Source: Ensifer sp. BR816 (GTDB lineage Bacteria > Pseudomonadota > Alphaproteobacteria > Rhizobiales > Rhizobiaceae). From it: DNA of 64,000 nt. How positions within the stretch are numbered: position 1 is the first letter of the stretch; every line of letters starts with the position of its first letter. Below, in pieces: positions 35,173 through 43,385 of this stretch. The notes beneath the pieces are model-generated. The model ran no database searches. It saw nothing but the letters and a program-made list of their open reading frames with translations, and had not been told where the DNA came from. The translations under genes were made by a program, and so were the position numbers. Where the stretch lies: contig NZ_KB905371.1 of the NCBI RefSeq assembly GCF_000378985.1, positions 1 through 64,000 of the forward strand, read 5' to 3'.

Positions 35173-36237
35173 CTACTCGGCGATATTCACGAGGTTGTTG
35201 TCCGACAGAAACGCTCCGCCCGATGCCACGACCCTCGATGACGGATCTATGCCGGAGACAATCTCGACTTCGCCGTTCTTGCGGCGGCCCGTCTCGGCTC
35301 GGACTCGTCGGACCCGTCTGTCGTCGCCGACCGTAAAGACGTAGCTTATCCCGTCGCGGAACACTATCGCCGTCTCCGGAACAGCGAGGGCCGATGTCGT
35401 CTTTATTTCGATGCTGCCGGTGACATAAAGACCGACACGCGGATGTACGTCGGTGGGAAGCGTGACATAGACGATCGCGCGGCCGGTCTCGGTGTTGACC
35501 GACGGGCCTACAAGCCTAACCTTGCCCTGGATGGGGCGCTCATCCGGGCCGTTGACCTCGACGCTCAGTCCCTCCGAAATGCGGGAGAGATAGCGCGCCG
35601 AAATTTCAGCCTGCCACTCTACGCGCTGCTGACGGACCAGGCGGAACAGCTCGGTGCCGGTGGAAACGACTGCGCCCAGATCGGCCGTGCGTGACGTTAT
35701 CAGCCCGTCGTCGACGGCAGTGACAGTCGTCTGAGCGAGCTTGATCTTCTGGTTGTCGAGCGCGGCCTTTTGGGATTCGAGGCTTGCTTTAGCCATCTGC
35801 TCGTCCGTTAACCGCTCGGCGATCTTCTCGTCTGAAATTGCTCCCGAGGGGCGAAGCTGCCGGGCTCGGTCCGCGTTCGCCTTGGCCTTTGCTAAATTTG
35901 CCTTGGCAGTCTCGACGGCCGCGGCTTGCTTTCGAAGGTCCGCCAACACGCTCTCCTGGGAAAGCCGGATCAGCGTCTGCCCTTTGGTCACGACCGACCC
36001 GACATCGACCAGAACGTCGGTTACGCGAAGGCCGCTCGTCTCGGAGGCGATGACCGCCTCCTGCCAGGGTTTGAGCCATCCGCTTGCAGGAACCGTTTCC
36101 GCCCAGTCCCGTCGTGCCGGCGTGATCAGTGATACCGTAAGGGCAGGTGCTGCCGGCTGATCCGCCATGGGACTTCCGAAGGGGAGTAGTGCTGTGCAGA
36201 CGAGGACGATGGCGAGTGAAATAAACGGCTTTCTCAA
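35173..36237 (-). CDS. RND efflux periplasmic adaptor (NolF/AcrA-like)
   Basis: A 354-residue membrane fusion protein with an N-terminal signal peptide (about residues 1-25: ISLAIVLVCTALLPFG), a lipoyl half-motif (VIASETSGLRVTDVLVDVGSVVTKGQTLIRL), a helical hairpin rich in Ala/Lys (about 85-150), the second lipoyl half (DDGLITSRTADLGAVVSTGTELFRLV) and a beta-barrel ending. No lipobox Cys is evident. The start is a TTG at 36237 preceded by GAGG. Five bases separate it from the permease gene. No outer-membrane channel gene is present in the operon. Confidence 0.88.
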   Translation of the reverse strand: MRKPFISLAIVLVCTALLPFGSPMADQPAAPALTVSLITPARRDWAETVPASGWLKPWQEAVIASETSGLRVTDVLVDVGSVVTKGQTLIRLSQESVLADLRKQAAAVETAKANLAKAKANADRARQLRPSGAISDEKIAERLTDEQMAKASLESQKAALDNQKIKLAQTTVTAVDDGLITSRTADLGAVVSTGTELFRLVRQQRVEWQAEISARYLSRISEGLSVEVNGPDERPIQGKVRLVGPSVNTETGRAIVYVTLPTDVHPRVGLYVTGSIEIKTTSALAVPETAIVFRDGISYVFTVGDDRRVRRVRAETGRRKNGEVEIVSGIDPSSRVVASGGAFLSDNNLVNIAE

Positions 36238-36391
36238 CTATAAACCTCGTAGGTCGCGGCAGCACATTGCCCATCCGCGCCAGCGCCATGGAGTTGTTCT
36301 TTCGCTTGATCGCGGTCGAATGAGACGTGACCTTGATGCCATGTCCGATGTCGCCGTGTTCACGAGGAGCCGGCCAAACGACAAACAGGCA

Positions 36392-36600
36392 TTAAGAGCG
36401 CTGCAGGGTCCCGGGCAGGCCGGGCAGCCTGTTGGATCGGACGTTGAGCGTCCGCAGCCCGACCGAGAGAGCGTCGGGCAGATTGGACAAACAATCATCG
36501 GCGGCGTTGTGCCACTGGAACCTGGCCGGGAGAGTCTCGGGTACGTGCCTCGCCCGGTCGAGGGCGGCGTCGAGCCACCGAAGCGAAGTTTTAACCGGGC
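36392..36600 (-). pseudogene. Possible relic of a leucine-rich-repeat protein
   Basis: One minus-strand frame ending at the stop at 36392 reads a pattern like bacterial IpaH/NopM-type repeats: LSNLPDALSVGLRTLNVRSNRLPGLPGTL, with L-x-x-LP-x-x-L and N-x-L spacing. Upstream reads WLDAALDRARHVPETLPA. No complete ORF exists. It lies between the nod-box-like element and the efflux genes. The match covers about two repeats, so it may be chance. Confidence 0.3.
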
Positions 36601-36733
36601 CTGACCTGTGTTCACCATTGCCGTCTCTTCGGTGGCGTAATCAAGAGAGTGCATCCTAGTGCCCGTTGACCGCCCCTGCCATGCAGGTTGCTCCGCCTTC
36701 GGATCACGTCCATCTCCATGCAACACGCCACAG

Positions 36734-36780
36734 CATAATCACAATCGATTGTTTGGATGGAAGCCATCGATGCGATGGAT
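36734..36780 (-). promoter_or_regulatory. Nod-box-like element
   Basis: On the minus strand the sequence has ATCCAT, then CGATG, then ATCCAAACAATCGATT, in the order and spacing of the 47-bp nod box bound by NodD. About 36 of the first 38 positions agree with the consensus as I recall it; the last ten positions (TTACCARTC part) do not. It points left toward the LRR-like relic and the RND adaptor gene, whose start is about 500 bases away. It would link efflux expression to flavonoids and NodD if still active. The surrounding 36601-37094 stretch has no other recognisable gene. Confidence 0.6.
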
Positions 36781-37094
36781 AGAATGGCGAGATGTACTCC
36801 CTCCGTGGTCTGCGGTGCTCGAGCCACTCTTTCATGCAGGCCATAAGGCGCGATCTCGCCACCACCGTGCGCGGGTTGATCGAGGCATATGTCTGACGGC
36901 TCTCACCGCCATCGGAGACATCGCTATTTGCGATTCGCGTGCGGTCAGGATCGGCGAACAGGATGAGAGAACCTGGATAGGGATCCGATCGAGTCTTCGA
37001 CAGGCGCCGCTGCTAATATCGCAGTCACGCAAATTTACGAACTTTCCAAGGGTTGTATTTCGGGTGGCGCGAGCATACCGAATATTCAACTGCT

Positions 37095-38111
37095 CTATCG
37101 TCTTTGGAACACCGAAAATGCCGATCGGTCCACGCGCTTCCTGGTGTCAGATGGCTTTTCCCCGTAGGTTGCTTTGTACGATGCTGAGAACCTTCCAAAA
37201 TGAAAGAAACCCCATTTCAGGCAAATTTCCCTCACAGCTTGATTATTGGCGGGATCGAGCAGGTCCTGCCGCGCCGCCCGCAAACGAAGTATCATCAGAT
37301 AAGCAGCAGGTGTTGTTTCCCTGAAGGCGCGGAAGCCGAGTTGTAGTGCTCGACTGGTCACACCAGCCGCTTCTGCCACCATCGGCATCGTGATCGGCTG
37401 ATTGATATTGGCCTGCATGTATTCGATCGCGCGACGGACATGCCGAGGGGCGATCGAACAAGGCTTTTTGTCGAGCAAATGCGATAACCTATGGGGAATT
37501 TGGCGCACCACCAGATCGGCCAGCGCCTGCGTTAGATGTGTCATTGCTATTGGAGAGCGCAGCAGCGCGCCGTTGTCCCGCAGGCCGTTCATCATTGTTG
37601 ATGCCAGATTGCCGATCATCTGGCCAGTTGGTGTGGCCAGCTCCAACTCCGGCAATAGATCCAGAGAGTCGTTGAGCGGCACCTCAAATGTTTGGCCGAC
37701 AGCTTGCAGGATAACGGACCAATCCACCAACAACTCGTCTATTATATTTGATTGACCATGCATAATTACTCCGTCTGGTTCAAAATTATTATAGAGCAGC
37801 AGCTTCCCCCTTCCGGCCTCGGCCGTGCGGCCCCCATATCTCACCCCCATGCCGCCACTTCGAGGAATGACAATCGACAAATACTCTGCTGTTTCGGAGG
37901 TCGGCGCGATGCTGAATTGGAATTCGTTCTGGTGATAACCACTGAGCAAAACTGCATTGTCGCACGCATCAAGATTGATTCCCCAACGAAAGTCGCCAAT
38001 TTTCCCGATTGGCTCGGCACTAAATGTACCGAAAGCCCCACCGAGAGCTTCAATCATGCCGTCGAAGGACGAACCACGAAATGAAAACTGCGGAGGGCCG
38101 TTTTCTGGCAT
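37095..38111 (-). CDS. AraC family transcriptional regulator
   Basis: A 338-residue AraC-type activator. The N-terminal domain (about 1-220) has an AraC-binding-like fold (IVIPRSGGMGVRYGGRTAEAGRGKLLLYNN). The C-terminal AraC domain has two helix-turn-helix units (ITMPMVAEAAGVTSRALQLGFRAFRETTPAAYLMILRLRAAR; AVREICLKWGFFHFGRFSASYKATYGEKPSDTRK). The ATG at 38111 is used; a TTG at 38159 extends it. It sits between the six-gene biosynthetic operon upstream and the nod-box region downstream on the same strand, and could control either. Confidence 0.86.
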   Translation of the reverse strand: MPENGPPQFSFRGSSFDGMIEALGGAFGTFSAEPIGKIGDFRWGINLDACDNAVLLSGYHQNEFQFSIAPTSETAEYLSIVIPRSGGMGVRYGGRTAEAGRGKLLLYNNFEPDGVIMHGQSNIIDELLVDWSVILQAVGQTFEVPLNDSLDLLPELELATPTGQMIGNLASTMMNGLRDNGALLRSPIAMTHLTQALADLVVRQIPHRLSHLLDKKPCSIAPRHVRRAIEYMQANINQPITMPMVAEAAGVTSRALQLGFRAFRETTPAAYLMILRLRAARQDLLDPANNQAVREICLKWGFFHFGRFSASYKATYGEKPSDTRKRVDRSAFSVFQRR

Positions 38112-38457
38112 TGTCGATTCCCCAATCCTGAAGTGCTTTTTTGCGTTCACGCGGATCAAGAGGCCGTGTTCGGCCAGCGTCCGACGTCATAATTCTATTT
38201 TTATTGGGTTTGCGTCCCTTCCGACGAACCATCGCGGATGGCCGCGCCACTGTATTCAGGAGTTGTTGCCGCGTCCCATCCGGTGCAAAGAGGTCTAAGC
38301 TGTTCCTGATGGGCCCAGGACATACCGCCTCCGCTTCGCCCTGTAGCTTTGCGCGCCGATGACCAGCAGTTTCTCGTCGCCGGTACGCTGTGCCACTGTC
38401 TGAAGTGTGCTGAGCCCTCGACGAGCAGCGGATCTTCACCTCCGCCCGCCGCCTGGC
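38112..38457. other. Intergenic region, no gene recognised
   Basis: Short ORFs only. The minus strand shows scattered Arg/Pro-rich frames that I cannot assign. No terminator hairpin with a T-run was found after the glycosyltransferase gene. Confidence 0.35.
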
Positions 38458-39897
38458 TCAGCTGACGTTTGGTTTGAACGGTTCCCGGACTTGAGCCCGG
38501 TCAAAGCTGGATAGAGCCGACCGAATCGAGTCATACCACTTTGGAATCTGCGAAATTTGCGTACTGGAGCGCAGGCAGCTTTCGCGCGCCGTTCTCGCCA
38601 TCTCCTCGAAATGACTGTAATCGGCAATAAGGCGATGCATCATTTCTGCAGCTTTGACTTCGATGTCCGGCTCGTCGAGGACAACTCCATTCAGCCCATT
38701 TGCGACCTGCCTTTTCAGACCAAAGGCGGACGACACTATGACGGGTTTGCCACGGAGTAGAGCCTCAGTTACTGTCAGGCCGAAGCCCTCTTCGCGAGAG
38801 AGCTGAAATACTCCATGGGCGTTCTGCTGCAGCCGACCGACAATTTCGGCATTTGCGTCGCTGTCCTTCATCGAGATACAGGCCAGATATACGCGTTGGC
38901 GCACATCCTTGGGTAATTGAGAGCATAGTACTGCGCATTTCTCGAAATACGCGCGTCCTTCAGGATCGTCAGCAACATCTGAAGGATCGGGTCCCGCAAT
39001 CACCAGACATGTATCGGAAGCTTCGTCGGAGGCCGTTCCCACAAAGCGCTCGAAAGCAGCGATGATCCGGTCAATGCCCTTCAGCCCATCCCACCTGGAA
39101 ACATGCAGGAAATACCGCGAGCCGAGAATGTCCTGAAGGGATCGGTCGGGCTCGTCATGACGGTTGAACGAAACCGAATTCTCCAGCGCCTGGCCCGGTG
39201 GCCCTTCATAGTTGCGGTTCTTGCTCGAGAACGGGCTGATAGATGGCTGGATGACGTCGATGGGGTGACCGGCATCAAAGGCATATGCCTCGTCGCTCAG
39301 GACAATGCGCTGGAAGGGACGGAGGTATGCCTTCAGGAGCCCCCAGATTTTGTCGACTGTCGGAGTGCTCCTGGGATAGCCGATGTGGCATCGCCAGATA
39401 GCCGGGTGCGGGTGAGAATCCAGGAACTGAGCCGCTGCACAAAGTGGCTGCGGATCATGAATAACCAGGAAGTCATCAAGTCCGATCATTCTTTCCAGCT
39501 CCGCGGCGCCTTGCCGCGATGCCTCGAGATAATGCGGCAGCAGCTCATTCACCCCTACTGCGATGGCGTCGTGAAGAGAATTGTGAAGCGCTTTGGTGAA
39601 CTGAAAAAACTGCTCGTCCTCCGGCTTGAAGATGAGCCAGCGCACATCAAAGCCAAGTTCCCGAAGGAGGCATATGTGGTGGGGAAGCATTTCGGCCACC
39701 CCACCGCCGAACGCGGTGGAATTTATATGCCAGATACAACGGGCGCCAATCTTGTCACGAGTCGCGTTGGACGAACGAAATAGTTCATCGAGAAGTTCCC
39801 CATAGTCCTCCCGCTCCGCAGTGTAATGCTCGAGGACCGAGCCTTCTACCAGCACCTCATCAAATAGCGGTGTGCACTGTTTCGTTGTTACTTTCAA
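38458..39897 (-). CDS. GT4 glycosyltransferase of the trehalose synthase (TreT/trehalose phosphorylase) type
   Basis: A 479-residue two-domain GT-B enzyme. The N-terminal domain has CIWHINSTAFGGGVAEMLPHHICLLRELGFDVRW, the hallmark of TreT-like trehalose glycosyltransferring synthases, with a phosphorylase-like loop VIHDPQPLCAA. The C-terminal Rossmann domain has YFLHVSRWDGLKGIDRIIAAFE and the nucleotide-sugar Glu-rich motif REEGFGLTVTEALLRGKPVIVS. Characterised relatives join an NDP-glucose or glucose-1-phosphate to glucose to give trehalose. It is the last gene of the leftward operon from 46238. Neighbouring oxidase and aminotransferase genes suggest the acceptor or product is an amino sugar. 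The exact substrates are unknown. Confidence 0.85.
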   Translation of the reverse strand: MKVTTKQCTPLFDEVLVEGSVLEHYTAEREDYGELLDELFRSSNATRDKIGARCIWHINSTAFGGGVAEMLPHHICLLRELGFDVRWLIFKPEDEQFFQFTKALHNSLHDAIAVGVNELLPHYLEASRQGAAELERMIGLDDFLVIHDPQPLCAAAQFLDSHPHPAIWRCHIGYPRSTPTVDKIWGLLKAYLRPFQRIVLSDEAYAFDAGHPIDVIQPSISPFSSKNRNYEGPPGQALENSVSFNRHDEPDRSLQDILGSRYFLHVSRWDGLKGIDRIIAAFERFVGTASDEASDTCLVIAGPDPSDVADDPEGRAYFEKCAVLCSQLPKDVRQRVYLACISMKDSDANAEIVGRLQQNAHGVFQLSREEGFGLTVTEALLRGKPVIVSSAFGLKRQVANGLNGVVLDEPDIEVKAAEMMHRLIADYSHFEEMARTARESCLRSSTQISQIPKWYDSIRSALSSFDRAQVREPFKPNVS

Positions 39898-39930
39898 ATC
39901 GTTGCCCTCCTTGTCGTCTGGGAAGCAGGT

Positions 39931-40671
39931 TCAGCTCGGGCGGTTGGAAAGGACCGCGCGAAAATTCTCGATCCAGCCCTTGGTGTCCGTGTGACCACTG
40001 GCACTGGGGCCGACACCCACGCAGTCGCAGCCTGCAGCGGTTGCCGATTCAATCCCGGTTCGGGTGTCTTCAAACACCAAGCATCTTTCGGGGGGGATGT
40101 GCAGCATTCGCAATAGCGTTTGATAGGGTTGCGGATGCGGCTTTCCCTGACGGACGTCCTCAGCTGCAATCATGATCCTCGGGCGGGCGATTCCAGCCGC
40201 CTCGAGGCGGGCAAGGGCCGATACCCTTGTCGAAGAGGTGACGATGGATCTCCCTTCGACGGGGATCGAGCTATAGAACTCTGCAGCCCCCTGGATCGGT
40301 TGCAACAGCCTCATCGCTTGGATCTCATAGACCGCAATGCGAGCTGCTTCGCGTTTCGGCGAGAGGCCGGGCGCAATCGCCTCCACCAGCTCGACATCCC
40401 GGCGACCGGCCGACATCCGCATTGCGTAATCCGGACAAATCCGTTCCTCCAGCGCCCATCGACGGAGTGCGCTTTCGACTACAGCCTGCGAATCCACAAG
40501 GGTTCCGTCCAGATCGAAGGCTACGTGATCATAATCTTCAAGCTGAATTTCGATCATGACCCGTTCCAGAGGATTCGTACCATTGTGCGAATGGACTGTT
40601 GTAGTGTTCGTTTGCTCTTTCACGGTTTTGGCTCCGTGGATCAGCTCCAATAATGCTTGTTGGAAAGACAT
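39931..40671 (-). CDS. HAD-superfamily phosphatase/phosphomutase-like
   Basis: A protein of the beta-phosphoglucomutase/phosphoglycolate-phosphatase branch: motif I FDLDGTLVDS, motif II SIVTSSTRVSA, motif III Lys in RQGKPHPQPYQTLL, motif IV VFEDTRTGIESATAAGC. It probably removes or moves phosphate on a sugar intermediate. Start uncertain: the ATG at 40671 has a GGAG site and overlaps the aminotransferase end by 31 bases, giving 246 residues; the ATG at 40557 would give 208, closer to the usual family length. It lies between the aminotransferase and the glycosyltransferase in the operon. Confidence 0.82.
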   Translation of the reverse strand: MSFQQALLELIHGAKTVKEQTNTTTVHSHNGTNPLERVMIEIQLEDYDHVAFDLDGTLVDSQAVVESALRRWALEERICPDYAMRMSAGRRDVELVEAIAPGLSPKREAARIAVYEIQAMRLLQPIQGAAEFYSSIPVEGRSIVTSSTRVSALARLEAAGIARPRIMIAAEDVRQGKPHPQPYQTLLRMLHIPPERCLVFEDTRTGIESATAAGCDCVGVGPSASGHTDTKGWIENFRAVLSNRPS

Positions 40672-41888
40672 GCGTTCTCCGTGGCGTGGAACGCCTCTGC
40701 GCAGTATTCGACCATGGATGCGTCGGTGACCTGAGCAGTCATGTCCACGTCCTTGCGATAGTCTGCGAGTGCTCGCTCCAGTGCCGCCTGCAAAGCACTG
40801 AAAAACGCGCCATCCATGGACGCATTGCTCATGTATGTCCCTGGGTAGCCGGTGTAGATACCGTGTTGCAGACACCTCTGAACGAAGGCTCTTCCGTGCT
40901 TTTGCGAGGGCAGAAGGATATCGAACATGGTATCCCTTCCGGCAACGCGCGCAGGTATCTGGCTGCGCTCGAAGGAGGATTGGAACTGCCTCTTGAGCGC
41001 TGAGCCCCTCTCGGCGAGGCGAGCCATAATTTCTGCTTCCTCAAAGATTTCCTGTGTCAGGTTGCCCGCCACAAACGCCCGGTTCTCGCGCAGATACGTA
41101 TTGCCGAGATAGGCCCTGTCGGCTCCGGTCATGGCATCGGCGGTGCCGGCGACCGCGGAAAGGCCGACGCCTTGTGCGATCCCCTTGGCCAATGTGATAA
41201 CGTCAGGTTTCACATCGTGTTTTCGACAGTAGCCACCCTTGGCGTAACGAAGTCCGCATAGGACCTCATCAACAATCAGCAGGACTCCATGCAGTCTTGC
41301 CATGCTGGAGATTTCTCGGAGCAATTCCGGAGGAAAGACCGAGGGCTCAGGCGTGAAGAAAATACCTGCGACTTTCCCTTCGTTCCCGCCCAGCTGCTGT
41401 TCCAGAATACTGAGATCGTATTGAAAATCCTGGATGTGTTGATCCTTGGCCGGCGGATTGTCCGACCAGGGACGCTGTTGAAAGATGTCGTGCCATCCGT
41501 GGAAGCCGGCCGTCAGGATGACCGGCCGGCCAGTTCGGTGCCGGGCGATCCGAACGGCCGCTTCCGTTGCACAAGATCCGGTCCTCAAAAAGAACACTCT
41601 GGGAGTGTCTGGGAACATCTTAGACATTTTCCCGGCAAGTATCTGGCGTTGCGCGCTCACCGGCGATGGCAGAACGTCACTTTCTTGCTCCATCGCATGG
41701 GCAAGCCTGGTCTTGAATACTGTGTTATCACTGCCCAAGGGCGAAGCCCCGCTGCAGGACGTCATATCCAGATAGATCTTGCCGTGGATATCCTCCGCCA
41801 TTGCGCCATTTGCGGAGCGGAATATGATGGATGACGGGGTTTCACGCTCCCACTCAGCCAAATGTCCGATAGCTCCAGGATTGAGCAT
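40641..41888 (-). CDS. Class III PLP aminotransferase (glutamate-1-semialdehyde-aminotransferase-like)
   Basis: A 415-residue fold-type I enzyme: phosphate-binding FLRTGSCATEAAVRIARHRTGRP, FHGWHD, LLIVDEVLCGLRY (Asp contacts the pyridine nitrogen) and PLP Lys in DVITLAKGIAQGVGLSAVAG. The closest type I know is the branch used in aminoglycoside pathways (Neo18/BtrB), which aminates a sugar carbon previously oxidised to an aldehyde by a GMC-type dehydrogenase. That pairing is present here, with the GMC gene 12 bases upstream. A haem-pathway role is unlikely, given context and divergent sequence. Confidence 0.87.
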   Translation of the reverse strand: MLNPGAIGHLAEWERETPSSIIFRSANGAMAEDIHGKIYLDMTSCSGASPLGSDNTVFKTRLAHAMEQESDVLPSPVSAQRQILAGKMSKMFPDTPRVFFLRTGSCATEAAVRIARHRTGRPVILTAGFHGWHDIFQQRPWSDNPPAKDQHIQDFQYDLSILEQQLGGNEGKVAGIFFTPEPSVFPPELLREISSMARLHGVLLIVDEVLCGLRYAKGGYCRKHDVKPDVITLAKGIAQGVGLSAVAGTADAMTGADRAYLGNTYLRENRAFVAGNLTQEIFEEAEIMARLAERGSALKRQFQSSFERSQIPARVAGRDTMFDILLPSQKHGRAFVQRCLQHGIYTGYPGTYMSNASMDGAFFSALQAALERALADYRKDVDMTAQVTDASMVEYCAEAFHATENACLSNKHYWS

Positions 41889-41900
41889 CTAAATTACCCC

Positions 41901-43385
41901 TTACTCGAGTGACAGGGCCATTCTCCTCGCGTTGGCCATGATTGTGTGTGTCGGATTGCTGTTGCCCGCGAAATTCATAACGGAGCCATCCATGACATGG
42001 ATGTTGGTGAACCCATGGACCCTGCCGCAGCTATCTACGACGGAGCTCCTGGGATCACATCCGGCGCGCATTGTGCCGTGCAGGTGGGAACTGCCTTTTG
42101 CGTGGGAAGAAGGCTCTCGCTCAATGCGGTATGCGCCCAGGTGGCGCAGAATTTCATCCGCGCGGTCGGCGAGAAAGCCTATTCGCTCACGGTCATTTTC
42201 CGAGTTCCGGTATTCGAAACGGATGTAGGGAATGCCCTCCCGGTCAGCGGCGTCGTCAAGCACTATGCGATTGTGCGACCATGGCTCGTCCCCGGCTATA
42301 TAGTGCAGGCGTACGCGGCCGACGTTCTTGCTCGGCGAGTGGAAATTCGCTTCATAAATGAGGCCGCCAAATCTGCATGGTACGTCATTATGTTCGTAGA
42401 ACTCGTCCGTATAAACGGTCGCATGCGGCCCCCAGTGCGAAGCCAATGCATCGGAACCGCAATCAGCGGGATCCACGTGGCCGACGGAGTAGCCGCTGAT
42501 CTTGAAGGAGAGGCCCCGCCCAACAAGGTCAGATTCGTTTCCTATTCCCTGCGGTGCATGCCCACTCTTCGACCGAAGCATCAATGCCGCTGACTGTATC
42601 GCGTTTGCGCAGACCACGACCCTTTCAACCGGGATCCGGATCAGTTCCGATGAGAGCGGCACATAGCACTCCAGAGCTTCAGCCCGGCCGTTGCTGCGGA
42701 TCTCAACCCGGTTGACAAAGCAACCATAGAAAACCGAGATCGTTCCTGGCAGGCCGGAGTCATCCAGGATGTTTCTTGCAAGCACTGATGCTCTCGCATC
42801 CGTAGGGCATACCAGTTCATCGCAAGCTGAACACTTGACGCATCCCCCGGGATTGCCTGGCGCCCGGATTGCCAGCAGGATATTCTTTGGCCCCATGCCG
42901 AGTTCCTGCATCGCTTCGGATAACATCACTCCACGGGGGCTGGCTGGGTATGATGAATGCCCGTTCGTGCCACCAATCTCCAGGAGATGCTCGATCTGCG
43001 AATAGCAGGGTTCGAGATCCCGAAGGTTAATGGGCCAATCAACCTCCATGTCGGTCCCAAGATATTGAGAAGCCGATAGATCTGATTGGCGGTATCTGAA
43101 TGTTATTGCATTGTAAAATTGCATTCCGCCGCCGACGCAACACGCTGTCCACGGGTTACCGTCAGCGGGTCCATTCGATGTGAGTGCCTTGCTGTATGCC
43201 GCTTGATGAGGCTCATGCATGGCGCCAGGAGAAACCAGGCCACCATATTCCAGGACGGCCACGCGGCGGCCTTTCTCGGCAAGTGTTCGCGCGACGATCG
43301 ATCCAGATGGCCCGGAGCCAACGATAACCGCGTCGAAGTTTGTGTAATCACAGGCGGCAGCTGCAATATGTCTGATGTCCGTCAC
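41901..43385 (-). CDS. GMC-type FAD-dependent oxidoreductase
   Basis: A 494-residue flavoprotein. N-terminal dinucleotide motif FDAVIVGSGPSGSIVARTLAEKG with the ribose-binding Glu in VAVLEYGG; a mid-protein Cys-rich block (GGCVKCSACDELVCPTDARAS, about residues 173-195) seen in the Neo11/cholesterol-oxidase-like branch; and the C-terminal GMC signature with HLHGTMRAG and NSNPTHTIMANA (catalytic His-Asn region). It would oxidise a hydroxyl, most simply a sugar CH2OH, to an aldehyde for the aminotransferase downstream. Its start overlaps the acyltransferase stop by four bases. Confidence 0.87.
   Translation of the reverse strand: MTDIRHIAAAACDYTNFDAVIVGSGPSGSIVARTLAEKGRRVAVLEYGGLVSPGAMHEPHQAAYSKALTSNGPADGNPWTACCVGGGMQFYNAITFRYRQSDLSASQYLGTDMEVDWPINLRDLEPCYSQIEHLLEIGGTNGHSSYPASPRGVMLSEAMQELGMGPKNILLAIRAPGNPGGCVKCSACDELVCPTDARASVLARNILDDSGLPGTISVFYGCFVNRVEIRSNGRAEALECYVPLSSELIRIPVERVVVCANAIQSAALMLRSKSGHAPQGIGNESDLVGRGLSFKISGYSVGHVDPADCGSDALASHWGPHATVYTDEFYEHNDVPCRFGGLIYEANFHSPSKNVGRVRLHYIAGDEPWSHNRIVLDDAADREGIPYIRFEYRNSENDRERIGFLADRADEILRHLGAYRIEREPSSHAKGSSHLHGTMRAGCDPRSSVVDSCGRVHGFTNIHVMDGSVMNFAGNSNPTHTIMANARRMALSLE

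Noticed and set aside
36238..36726. nodM or another nod gene directly after the nod-box-like element
   Set aside because: No CGIVG start of a glucosamine synthase or other Nod protein pattern is seen in any minus-strand frame; only the LRR-like fragment.
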